This document shows, piece by piece, positions 1-6,690 of a stretch of 11,587 bases of DNA; the stretch's first letter is position 1; every line of letters starts with the position of its first letter. A program made the translations under genes and the position numbers. This stretch comes from Prevotellaceae bacterium UBA2757. GTDB lineage: Bacteria; Bacteroidota; Bacteroidia; Bacteroidales; Bacteroidaceae. Below the pieces are notes generated by a model. That model had not been told where the DNA came from. It searched no databases and saw only the letters and a list, made by a program, of their open reading frames with translations. Location of the stretch: assembly GCA_002353215.1 (NCBI GenBank), contig DEJD01000008.1, positions 1,199-12,785 on the forward strand, given 5' to 3'.

Positions 1-40
1 CAAGAGGCTCAAAGAAATATTCCATCTTTCAGCGAAAGTA

Positions 41-71
41 AAAGCCAGCACCGTTAAGTGTTGGCTTTTTT
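41..71 (+). terminator. Rho-independent terminator of an upstream gene, possibly bidirectional
   Basis: An 11-bp stem (41-51 with 58-68, one G-T wobble) closes a six-base loop, and its right arm runs into a T tract (66-71). It would stop plus-strand transcription from a gene lying left of the window. On the minus strand the same stem is followed by a shorter T-rich stretch (TTTTACTTT), so it could also end the LacI-family transcript, whose stop codon lies about 55 bases away. Bases 72-95 are three copies of an ATTCTCTA-like octamer. Confidence 0.75.
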
Positions 72-123
72 ATTCTCTAATTCTCTAATTCTTGAAAAAA
101 AATCAAAATCTAGATTAAAATAA

Positions 124-1197
124 TTAATCAGTATAGAAATCGATATTTTCCTTTGTGAGCAACTCGATAGAAACGTAGTGGTCGCGTTTCTGCTTTATGT
201 GGAGCACACAAGCATTGAACATGCTGCGGAAACAGTTCAGACCCTGATCGTGTGGGTGCTGAGCGATAAGGAAGTCAACCGAACCATCCTTGATGCACTT
301 CACATTTGCATCTACGGCATCGTAACCCATCAGACACACCTTGCGCTTTGGCATTTCTGTTTGAAGAAATTCACCTACGAGATGGATGGAAGAGTTGAAC
401 GAAACTCCATAATGCACACCTGCATTCTCTTTGAAGAACTCCTTCAGAATCTCCTTCATACCTGCCTTATCGTAAGCATAGAGGTTCACATCGTGAATCT
501 TACACTTCGGACAGTGCTCCTTCATGTAGTTGCGGAAACCAACCTCTCGGTTCATCTGCTGGCGGCTGGCTACACGGCCTTCACCCATCACACGGAAGAT
601 AGCTATTTCATCGGCATCACCCTTAATTGCCATTTCCATGATACGACCGGAGAATTCACCACTCTTTATTGAGTCCTGACCGTAGAAGGTTACAGGGTTG
701 AAGTCTGACCAGTTGGAGTCGAGCAGGGCATAAGGAAGTTCTTTCTTATCAAGGCGCTCCACAAAATTCTTCATTATATTATAATTGAAGATAGGACCGA
801 TGATGACGGCATCGGGTTCGGAATGGATGAGGTTGTCGCATTCGGATTTGAATGATTCGTCGTTGAAAGGGTCGTACTGGAATACGTTGAAGGAAATCTT
901 GAAATCGTTGAACTTGCGCACACCCTCGTAAAGTCCCTTTTCTACGCGAGCCCAATAGCTGTCGGCTTCGTGCATAGGCAGGATAGCTGCAAACTTATGC
1001 ACTTTGTTGCTTGCCAAAGCTGAAGCATAATGGTTAGGCACATAATTAATCTCGTCCAGCACTTTCTGTACTTTCTCAAGTGATTTCTTTGAAACATTGG
1101 TGCGTCCATGCAGTACACGGTCAACTGTGCCAACCGATACTCCAGACATTTCAGCAATGTCCTTGATGCGAATTCGTGATTGAGTTTCTATGCTCAT
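124..1197 (-). CDS. LacI-family transcriptional regulator, probable regulator of the kdgK operon
   Basis: A 357-residue LacI/GalR-type DNA-binding regulator. Residues 11-35 form the N-terminal helix-turn-helix (IKDIAEMSGVSVGTVDRVLH), followed by a hinge-helix motif (YVPNHYASALAS, about 52-63). The rest resembles a type-1 periplasmic-binding-protein effector domain, with hydrophobic strands such as KFAAILPM and DAVIIGPIF and the late motif CLMGYDAVDANV. The length fits the family. The GTVDRVLHGR recognition helix is the form common in Bacteroidota members. It is divergent from kdgK across 314 bases. Such regulators usually control the adjacent operon, so a sugar acid or intermediate of the hexuronate path (KDG or KDPG, for example) is a plausible effector; this is inferred from position. 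I found no convincing palindromic operator with a central CG. The start chosen is the first ATG before the HTH; its leader is A-rich. Confidence 0.9.
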   Translation of the reverse strand: MSIETQSRIRIKDIAEMSGVSVGTVDRVLHGRTNVSKKSLEKVQKVLDEINYVPNHYASALASNKVHKFAAILPMHEADSYWARVEKGLYEGVRKFNDFKISFNVFQYDPFNDESFKSECDNLIHSEPDAVIIGPIFNYNIMKNFVERLDKKELPYALLDSNWSDFNPVTFYGQDSIKSGEFSGRIMEMAIKGDADEIAIFRVMGEGRVASRQQMNREVGFRNYMKEHCPKCKIHDVNLYAYDKAGMKEILKEFFKENAGVHYGVSFNSSIHLVGEFLQTEMPKRKVCLMGYDAVDANVKCIKDGSVDFLIAQHPHDQGLNCFRSMFNACVLHIKQKRDHYVSIELLTKENIDFYTD

Positions 1198-1282
1198 TTT
1201 TTACCCTTTAAATAATACCAAACAAATACCTTTTTTACAACTTCCTCGTTGCGATTAAGTCCGAAAACCGACAAAATGCCTG

Positions 1283-1313
1283 CAAAGGTACTTGTATTTT
1301 ATTAAATATGAAA
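1283..1313 (-). promoter_or_regulatory. Predicted promoter of the LacI-family gene
   Basis: Read on the minus strand, 1290-1283 is TACCTTTG, an exact match to the Bacteroidota -7 consensus TAnnTTTG. Nineteen bases further upstream lies TTTC (1313-1310), one mismatch from the -33 TTTG. Transcription would start near 1276 and leave a leader of about 80 nt. The -33 part is the weak point. Confidence 0.6.
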
Positions 1314-1373
1314 CCAAAATTAAAAAAAACTTACTATTTTGATAATTTTTGAAAAAAAATGACTTTCCGATGG

Positions 1374-1403
1374 TTGCCTTTTGGCTGAAATTGTATAATT
1401 TTG
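1374..1403 (+). promoter_or_regulatory. Predicted promoter of the kdgK-kdgA-pfp operon
   Basis: TAATTTTG at 1396-1403 matches the Bacteroidota -7 box TAnnTTTG, and TTG at 1374-1376 lies 19 bases upstream in the -33 position. Transcription would start near 1410, giving a leader of about 100 nt before the kdgK ATG at 1512. No other plus-strand match with a proper -33 element was seen between here and dnaB, which supports one long transcript. Confidence 0.7.
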
Positions 1404-1414
1404 CATGCTATGCG

Positions 1415-1445
1415 CTGTGGGTAGCCTCGAATAGTAGGCACACAG
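1415..1445 (+). promoter_or_regulatory. Hairpin at the 5' end of the kdgK leader
   Basis: CTGTG (1415-1419) pairs with CACAG (1441-1445), and GCCT (1424-1427) pairs with AGGC (1436-1439) around an eight-base loop. An internal bulge has four bases on the left and one on the right. It begins within a few bases of the predicted transcription start, so it could protect the 5' end of the mRNA, or the DNA palindrome could be a regulator site. There is no T tract, so it is not a terminator. Confidence 0.4.
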
Positions 1446-1511
1446 TTTGGAAAAGGGACTTTGAACTATACATTATTTATATTACTAGTAATTAAAAAAT
1501 CAATTATCTAC

Positions 1512-2534
1512 ATGGCAAAAATTGTTACTATGGGCGAGATTATGCTCCGCCTTTCTCCAAGTGGAAACGATCGTTTTATTCAGGCAGAAAGTTTCCGAGT
1601 TATTCCTGGTGGTGGCGAAGCTAATGTCGCAATCAGTTGCGCAAACTACGGACACGACTCTTACTTCGTAACGAAGCTTCCAAAGCATGAAATCGGTCAG
1701 ATTGCTGTAAACGCAATGCGTCGTTATGGTGTTAACACAGATTTTATTGCCCGTGGCGGCGACCGCATAGGTCTCTACTATGCAGAGACAGGTGCCAGCA
1801 TGCGTCCTTCAAAGGTTATCTACGACCGTGCGCACTCTGCTATCGCTGAGGCAAAACCTGAGGACTTTGATTTCGACGCAATCTTCGAGGGTGCTGACTG
1901 GTTCCACTGGAGTGGTATTACTCCTGCTATCTCTGATGCCAGTGCTGAGTGCCTTCGTCAGGCTTGTATCTGTGCAAAGAAGCACGGTGTGAAAATCAGT
2001 GTTGACCTCAACTTCCGTAAGAAACTCTGGACAAGCGAAAAGGCTATCAGCATCATGCGTCCGCTCATGCAGTATGTAGATGTATGTATCGGTAATGAAG
2101 AGGATGCAGAACTCTGTCTTGGTTTCAAGCCAGATGCTGACGTAGAGGGTGGTGAGACAAATGCTGCCGGCTACGAGGGAATCTTCAAGCAGATGAAGGA
2201 ACAGTTCGGTTTCGAATATGTTGTTTCTACCCTGCGCGAGTCGTTCTCAGCTACTCACAACGGTTGGAAAGCTCTTATCTACGACGGTAAGGAGTTTTAT
2301 CAGTCAAAGCGCTATGACATCAATCCTATCATCGACCGTATCGGTGGTGGCGACTCTTTCTCAGGCGGTTTGATTCACGGACTTCTCACAAAAAAGACTC
2401 AGGGCGAGGCTCTCGAGTTCGCAGTTGCTGCAAGTGCACTCAAGCACACTATCAATGGTGACTTCAACCTCGTAAGTGTTGAAGAAGTAGAAGCTCTGGC
2501 TGGCGGTGCTGCTAACGGTCGTGTTCAGCGATAA
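1512..2534 (+). CDS. kdgK: 2-dehydro-3-deoxygluconokinase (KDG kinase), PfkB/ribokinase family
   Basis: A cytosolic sugar kinase of 340 residues that phosphorylates 2-keto-3-deoxygluconate with ATP to KDPG, the step before the aldolase encoded next. PfkB hallmarks are visible: the N-terminal GEIMLRLSP strand, the sugar-binding glycine motif GGGEANVA near residue 35, and the C-terminal signature DRIGGGDSFSGGL near residue 277, whose Asp in GGGD is the expected catalytic base (GGGD in place of the commoner GAGD). I chose the ATG at 1512 because it starts directly with the conserved MAKIVTMGE. A TTG 51 bases upstream would add a 17-residue hydrophobic extension that the family does not have. The leader shows no Shine-Dalgarno. 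Gene order kdgK-kdgA supports the substrate assignment over other PfkB sugars. Codon choice is rich in CGT, AAC, TTC and GAC, as expected for a well-expressed gene. Confidence 0.9.
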   Translation: MAKIVTMGEIMLRLSPSGNDRFIQAESFRVIPGGGEANVAISCANYGHDSYFVTKLPKHEIGQIAVNAMRRYGVNTDFIARGGDRIGLYYAETGASMRPSKVIYDRAHSAIAEAKPEDFDFDAIFEGADWFHWSGITPAISDASAECLRQACICAKKHGVKISVDLNFRKKLWTSEKAISIMRPLMQYVDVCIGNEEDAELCLGFKPDADVEGGETNAAGYEGIFKQMKEQFGFEYVVSTLRESFSATHNGWKALIYDGKEFYQSKRYDINPIIDRIGGGDSFSGGLIHGLLTKKTQGEALEFAVAASALKHTINGDFNLVSVEEVEALAGGAANGRVQR

Positions 2535-2537
2535 GTG

Positions 2538-2571
2538 AATTGACAATTGAAAATTTGAAATTTGACAAAAT
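2538..2571 (+). repeat. Seven-base-phased repeat between kdgK and kdgA
   Basis: From 2538 the spacer divides into five consecutive heptads: AATTGAC, AATTGAA, AATTTGA twice, then CAAAATA, whose last base is the A of the kdgA start codon. The AATTGAC unit recurs in the dnaB-uxaA spacer. The spacer has no Shine-Dalgarno and no terminator, so kdgK and kdgA are probably co-transcribed. Confidence 0.55.
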
Positions 2572-3243
2572 ATGGCAAGATTTGATAAGGTAGCCGTTCT
2601 TCAGAAAATCGGCTCAACAGGTATGGTGCCTGTTTTCTACCACAGCGACGCTGAAGTTGCCAAGAAGGTGATTAAGGCTTGCTACGACGGTGGTGTACGT
2701 GCGTTTGAGTTCACAAACCGTGGCGACTTCGCTCACGAGGTGTTTGCTGAGTGTGCTAAATATGTAGCTAAGGAATGTCCGGAACTGGCACTCGGTATCG
2801 GTTCTGTTGTTGATGCTCCTACTGCTGCACTTTACATCCAACTCGGTGCAAACTTCGTTGTAGGTCCTCTCTTCAACCCGGAGATAGCTCCTGTCTGCAA
2901 CCGCCGTCTCGTTCCTTACTGCCCAGGTTGCGGTAGCGTAAGTGAAATCGGCAAGGCTCAGGAACTTGGTTGCGACCTCACAAAACTCTTCCCTGGCGAC
3001 GTTTACGGACCAAACATGGTTAAGGGTCTGATGGCTCCAATGCCTTGGTCAAAGATTATGGTCACTGGCGGCGTTGCTCCAGAAGAGGAGAACCTGAAGT
3101 CTTGGTTTAAGGCTGGAGTGTTCTGTGTAGGTATGGGCAGCAAACTATTCCCAAGCGATAAAGTGAAGGCTGGCGACTGGCAGTACATCACAGACAAGTG
3201 TAAAGAAGCTCTTGGATATGTTCAGGAGGCAAGAAAAAAATAA
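2572..3243 (+). CDS. kdgA: 2-dehydro-3-deoxyphosphogluconate (KDPG) aldolase
   Basis: A class I aldolase of 223 residues that splits KDPG into pyruvate and glyceraldehyde 3-phosphate, the last step of Entner-Doudoroff and hexuronate catabolism. The KDPG/KHG aldolase fold shows in order: VPVFYH near residue 19, EFTNRG at 46-51 with the catalytic Glu at 46, [11 protein letters not shown] near 75-84, [11 protein letters not shown] with the Schiff-base Lys at 138, and the phosphate-binding TGGV at 165-168. Length is close to the family's usual ~210. The [11 protein letters not shown] segment near 116-126 replaces the PGT..TEI stretch of the E. coli enzyme and adds two cysteines (117 and 120); I read this as a lineage variant. 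The gene follows kdgK after 37 bases and precedes pfp by 28. A 4-hydroxy-2-oxoglutarate activity is also known in the family and is not excluded. Confidence 0.93.
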   Translation: MARFDKVAVLQKIGSTGMVPVFYHSDAEVAKKVIKACYDGGVRAFEFTNRGDFAHEVFAECAKYVAKECPELALGIGSVVDAPTAALYIQLGANFVVGPLFNPEIAPVCNRRLVPYCPGCGSVSEIGKAQELGCDLTKLFPGDVYGPNMVKGLMAPMPWSKIMVTGGVAPEEENLKSWFKAGVFCVGMGSKLFPSDKVKAGDWQYITDKCKEALGYVQEARKK

Positions 3244-3271
3244 GTTTAATAATTAAATAAGGTATATTATC

Positions 3272-4912
3272 ATGGCAGAAATTTCAGCTCTTCAGGCAGC
3301 ACGTGCCCAGTATCAGCCAAAACTTCCTAAGGCTCTGCAGGGACCTGTAGTTGCAGTAGAAGGCAAGGCAACAGAATCAGTAGGTAATCAGAAAGAAATC
3401 AAGGAACTGTTCCCTAACACATACGGAATGCCTGTTATCACTTTCGAAGCAGGCGAACAGCCAAAGCTCGAACCATTCAACGTAGGTATCATCCTCTCTG
3501 GTGGTCAGGCTCCTGGCGGTCACAACGTAATCTCTGGACTCTTCGACGGTGTTAAGTCACTCAATCCAAACAACAAACTCTACGGTTTCATCCTCGGTCC
3601 TGGAGGTCTCGTTGACCACAAGTACATGGAGATTACTCCAGAACTCATGGATCAGTATCGCAACACCGGCGGTTTCGACATCATCGGTTCCGGTCGTACA
3701 AAACTCGAAGAGGTTGACCAGTTTGAAAAGGGTATCCAGATACTGCGCGAACTCGGTATCAAGGCTCTCGTAATCATCGGTGGTGATGACTCTAACACTA
3801 ACGCTTGCGTTCTCGCTGAGTACTATGCAGCAAAGAAGTATGGTGTTCAGGTAATCGGTTGTCCTAAGACTATCGATGGCGACTTGAAGAACGAACAAAT
3901 TGAAACTTCATTCGGTTTCGATACAGCTTGTAAGACTTACTCAGAGCTTATCGGTAACATACAGCGCGACTGTAACTCAGCTCGTAAGTACTGGCACTTC
4001 ATCAAACTCATGGGTCGTAGTGCAAGCCACATCGCCCTCGAGTGTGCTCTCCAGTGTCAGCCAAACATCTGTCTCGTAAGCGAGGAAGTAGAAGCTAAGG
4101 CAATGAGTCTTGACGATGTAGTTACTTACATCGCAAAGGCTGTGGCTGCTCGTGCCGAAGAAGGCAACAACTTCGGTACTGTTCTTATCCCAGAAGGTAT
4201 CATCGAGTTTATCCCTGCTATCAAGAAGCTCATCGCAGAACTCAACGACGTGCTCGCTACTCCAGAGGCACAGGCTCTCAGCAATGCAGACGAACAGATT
4301 GCATATGTTAAGTCACACATCGCTGCTGACAATCTCAAGACTTTCGAATCACTCCCAGCAGACGTAGCTGCCCAGCTGGCTCTCGACCGCGACCCACACG
4401 GAAACGTTCAGGTTTCACTCATCGAGACAGAGAAACTCCTCAGCCGTATGGTTGCTGCTAAGTTAGCAGAGTGGAAGAAGGAAGGCAAGTATGTTGGTAA
4501 GTTCGGTACTCAGCACCACTTCTTCGGTTACGAAGGACGTTGTGCAGCTCCATCAAACTACGATGCTGACTACTGCTATTCTCTCGGTTACAACGCAAGC
4601 CGACTCATTGCAAACGGCAAGACTGGTTACATGTCCGTAATCAAGAACACTACAAAGCCTGCTGCTGAGTGGATTGCAGGTGGTGTGCCTATTACAATGA
4701 TGATGAACCTCGAAAAGCGTAACGGTAAGATGAAGCCTGTAATCCGTAAGGCTCTTGTAGAACTCGACGGTGCTCCATTCAAGTACTTCGCTTCTAAGCG
4801 TGAGGAATGGGCTAAGAAGACAGCTTACGTTTACCCTGGACCAATTCAGTACTGGGGACCATCTGAGGTTTGCGATCAGACTACAAAGACTTTGCAGCTT
4901 GAACAAGCCTAA
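3272..4912 (+). CDS. pfp: Diphosphate--fructose-6-phosphate 1-phosphotransferase (PPi-dependent phosphofructokinase), long form
   Basis: A cytosolic enzyme of 546 residues that reversibly converts fructose 6-phosphate plus pyrophosphate to fructose 1,6-bisphosphate plus phosphate. It belongs to the long, plant-beta-subunit-like class. Motifs in order: [10 protein letters not shown] (76-85, diphosphate loop), GGDDSNT (170-176), PKTIDGDL (198-205), MGRSASH (247-253), IPEG (306-309) and FGYEGRC in the C-terminal third. Asp173 in GGDD and Lys199 in PKT are the residues known to favour pyrophosphate over ATP, so the donor assignment is firm. The ATG at 3272 begins [16 protein letters not shown], which is typical of Bacteroidota members. 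Codon use is strongly biased (CGT for Arg, AAC, TTC), suggesting high expression. It sits 28 bases after kdgA with only a weak AAGG upstream. Its reversibility could serve gluconeogenesis when uronates feed in at triose level. Confidence 0.95.
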   Translation: MAEISALQAARAQYQPKLPKALQGPVVAVEGKATESVGNQKEIKELFPNTYGMPVITFEAGEQPKLEPFNVGIILSGGQAPGGHNVISGLFDGVKSLNPNNKLYGFILGPGGLVDHKYMEITPELMDQYRNTGGFDIIGSGRTKLEEVDQFEKGIQILRELGIKALVIIGGDDSNTNACVLAEYYAAKKYGVQVIGCPKTIDGDLKNEQIETSFGFDTACKTYSELIGNIQRDCNSARKYWHFIKLMGRSASHIALECALQCQPNICLVSEEVEAKAMSLDDVVTYIAKAVAARAEEGNNFGTVLIPEGIIEFIPAIKKLIAELNDVLATPEAQALSNADEQIAYVKSHIAADNLKTFESLPADVAAQLALDRDPHGNVQVSLIETEKLLSRMVAAKLAEWKKEGKYVGKFGTQHHFFGYEGRCAAPSNYDADYCYSLGYNASRLIANGKTGYMSVIKNTTKPAAEWIAGGVPITMMMNLEKRNGKMKPVIRKALVELDGAPFKYFASKREEWAKKTAYVYPGPIQYWGPSEVCDQTTKTLQLEQA

Positions 4913-5735
4913 TCGTAAAATATCAAAAAGCAAGAAAACGTCGAAACGTAGTAAGTTTTTCTCTTCTGCGTTTCGGCGCTTTTCTGCATACCTGTTCTGG
5001 AGCCTGCTAACTATCGTTGTGGCAGTCTTCGTGCTATTTTTTGTCCGAACTGTAGTCATTCCCCGTTTCCCACTATGGAACAAGGCTATGCACAGTCATG
5101 TGCAGTATCCCGACGGCACAGTGCGTGGCATCGACATCAGTCATTACCAGGATGAAATAGATTGGGAGGTGCTTCGTAATGCTCGCATCCATGGTGCTCC
5201 GCTCAGTTTCATTTACGTGAAGGCAACGGAGGGAACGGACATTATCGACGAAAATTTCAACCAGAATTTCTATAATGCCCGCAAGAACAATATCCTTCGT
5301 GGAGCATATCATTTCTACAGTCCCCAGTCGTCGGCAGCCGCACAGGCTAAGTTCTTCTGTAAGATAGTGCAGCTGGATGAGAATGACTTGCCACCTGTTC
5401 TCGATGTGGAGAAAATCGGTGACCTCACTCCTGCCCAGTTGTGCAAAGAACTGAAAATATGGTTACGAATTGTAGAAGAACACTATCACATAAAGCCCGT
5501 GCTCTATGCTTCGTTCAAATTCCGACAGAAGTATCTGCAGACACTCGAATTTGATAAGAATCCTTATTGGATTGCACATTACTATGTAGATACTCTTGCT
5601 TACAAGGGTCCCTGGCATTTCTGGCAACACACCGATGCCGGCAAGATTGATGGTGTGAAAGGCTACGTAGATATTAATGTGTTCAACGGTACTTATGAGG
5701 ATTTGATTAATATGACCATTCAACGAGAAGACTAA
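4899..5735 (+). CDS. Membrane-anchored GH25 (Chalaropsis-type) muramidase
   Basis: A predicted peptidoglycan hydrolase that cleaves between N-acetylmuramic acid and N-acetylglucosamine. From a TTG at 4899 it has 278 residues: a very basic N-terminus ([17 protein letters not shown]), one transmembrane helix at about 30-50 ([17 protein letters not shown]), then the GH25 domain outside the membrane. Domain signatures are GIDISHYQ (Asp79), YVKATEGTD (Glu111), PPVLDVE (Asp169 and Glu171, the expected catalytic acid) and the closing [10 protein letters not shown]. No ATG exists in the frame before 5088. That ATG would keep the GH25 domain but remove the anchor and leave the enzyme in the cytoplasm, so I prefer TTG 4899. 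That start overlaps the end of pfp by 14 bases and suggests translational coupling. There is no Shine-Dalgarno. The exact start is uncertain; the family call is not. Confidence 0.85.
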   Translation: MNKPNRKISKSKKTSKRSKFFSSAFRRFSAYLFWSLLTIVVAVFVLFFVRTVVIPRFPLWNKAMHSHVQYPDGTVRGIDISHYQDEIDWEVLRNARIHGAPLSFIYVKATEGTDIIDENFNQNFYNARKNNILRGAYHFYSPQSSAAAQAKFFCKIVQLDENDLPPVLDVEKIGDLTPAQLCKELKIWLRIVEEHYHIKPVLYASFKFRQKYLQTLEFDKNPYWIAHYYVDTLAYKGPWHFWQHTDAGKIDGVKGYVDINVFNGTYEDLINMTIQRED

Positions 5736-5775
5736 TGTCTTTTACTTAATGGTTTATTCTAAAACCATGAACTGA
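5735..5775 (+). promoter_or_regulatory. Possible translation-coupling relay (two mini-ORFs) and hairpin before prmA
   Basis: The muramidase stop overlaps an ATG (TAATG, 5733-5737). That ATG opens a four-codon ORF (MSFT) whose TAA overlaps another ATG (TAATG, 5747-5751). The second ATG opens an eight-codon ORF (MVYSKTMN) whose TGA overlaps the prmA ATG (TGATG, 5773-5777). A 7-bp hairpin lies inside: ATGGTTT (5749-5755) pairs with AAACCAT (5762-5768). Without a T tract it is not a terminator. Function as reinitiation coupling is inferred. Confidence 0.35.
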
Positions 5776-6566
5776 TGGATTATAAACAGATTGATTTCAA
5801 TATACAACCGTTGTCTGAAGTAGCACAGGATGTACTCTCAGCTATGCTTGGCGAGACCGGTTTCGACACCTTCGAACCAACAGAGAAGGGGCTTCGTGCA
5901 TACATTCCTGCTGGCAAGTTCTCCGATGATAATCTTCGACAGTGTCTTGTAGATTTCTTCATACCAGACACTACTGTCACTTATTCTGTTGCTGATGTGG
6001 CTGGAAAGGACTGGAACGAAGAATGGGAGAAAAACGGTTTTGACCCCGTGCTCGAACGTGAATTTGGTATTCGTCTGAATCCACGTGGAGCTTTTGGCAG
6101 TGGCAGCCATGAAACCACCTACCAACTGGTGGAGTATCTCAGTCAGCAGCATTTCTCCGGACAGACAGTTCTCGATATGGGTTGTGGCACAGGTGTTCTC
6201 GGAATCTGTATGGCTATGCATGGTGCCCGTCAGGTAGTAGCTATCGACATCGACCCGTTGAGTGTTGAGAATACACAGGAAAATTTCCTGCTCAACCAGC
6301 TTTCCAATTTCACAGTTCAGCAGGGTGATGCCTCCGCTATAAGTGGAGAATTTGATACTATCGTAGCTAATATCCACAAAAACATCATTATTTGTGATCT
6401 ACCTATCTACAAGGCTCATCTGCGTCAAGGCGGCACACTCGTCACCTCAGGTTTCTTCACCTCTGATGTGCCAGATGTAGTCAATGCGGCTGAGAACCAT
6501 GGACTACGCCTAACTACCCAACTATCGAAAAACGACTGGACAGTTCTTGTGTTTTCGTTAGCGTAA
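5775..6566 (+). CDS. prmA: Ribosomal protein L11 methyltransferase
   Basis: A SAM-dependent methyltransferase of 263 residues that methylates lysines and the N-terminus of ribosomal protein L11. The N-terminal substrate-recognition domain ends in the family signature DWNEEW (79-84). The linker carries FGSGSHETT (107-115), equivalent to FGTGTHPTT of E. coli. The catalytic domain shows SAM motif I VLDMGCGTGVLGI (132-144), the acidic end of strand 2 AIDIDP (156-161), and motif IVANIHKN (196-203), where E. coli has the NIL segment. It is slightly shorter than the E. coli enzyme (293), normal for Bacteroidota. It follows the muramidase gene after 39 bases with no promoter match between them, so it probably belongs to the same transcript. 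The ATG at 5775 gives the usual short N-terminus. Confidence 0.92.
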   Translation: MDYKQIDFNIQPLSEVAQDVLSAMLGETGFDTFEPTEKGLRAYIPAGKFSDDNLRQCLVDFFIPDTTVTYSVADVAGKDWNEEWEKNGFDPVLEREFGIRLNPRGAFGSGSHETTYQLVEYLSQQHFSGQTVLDMGCGTGVLGICMAMHGARQVVAIDIDPLSVENTQENFLLNQLSNFTVQQGDASAISGEFDTIVANIHKNIIICDLPIYKAHLRQGGTLVTSGFFTSDVPDVVNAAENHGLRLTTQLSKNDWTVLVFSLA

Positions 6567-6617
6567 TTTTTTTAAAAAATAGAGAGTAGGGAAGACGAGA
6601 GTTTTCAAAATCTTTTG

Positions 6618-6625
6618 TAATTTTG
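6618..6625 (+). promoter_or_regulatory. Predicted -7 box of the dnaB promoter
   Basis: TAATTTTG matches TAnnTTTG exactly and lies 65 bases before the dnaB ATG, so transcription would begin near 6632. No TTG or TTTG is found 18-21 bases upstream, so the -33 half is not supported. The AT palindrome at 6566-6580 after the prmA stop has no G-C pairs and is not a convincing terminator. Confidence 0.45.
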
Positions 6626-6690
6626 CACGCTTTGAATTTTACAGCGAGATTTTTTATTTAGTTTATACACATTATTTATATTATTGACAG

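Larger units (their letters stand above)
1198..1511. other. Divergent regulatory region between the LacI-family gene and kdgK
   Basis: This 314-base stretch has no credible ORF. It is very AT-rich, with several A/T runs at 1318-1360. It holds one predicted promoter per strand and the leader hairpin at 1415-1445. A second near-match to a -7 box (TAATTTTTG, one base too long) lies around 1343-1351. No clear LacI-type operator was recognised by eye; the GCATGC palindrome at 1403-1408 sits over the predicted kdgK start region but is only 6 bp. Confidence 0.7.

Noticed and set aside
1..57. Possible C-terminal tail of an upstream plus-strand gene (frame 3 stops at 39-41 just before the terminator stem; frame 1 stops at 55-57 inside it).
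   Set aside because: At most 18 codons are visible, two frames are equally open and neither shows a recognisable motif, so no CDS is called, though the terminator implies a gene to the left.
178..672. A 164-codon open frame on the plus strand opposite the LacI-family gene.
   Set aside because: It lies entirely antisense to a clear LacI-type protein and its composition (many His, Thr, Leu) is that of a shadow frame.
4553..5083. A 176-codon minus-strand frame across the pfp/muramidase junction.
   Set aside because: It is antisense to two well-supported genes and has no recognisable domain.
6566..6580. T7/A6 palindrome after prmA considered as a terminator.
   Set aside because: It contains no G-C pairs and no separate T tract after the stem.
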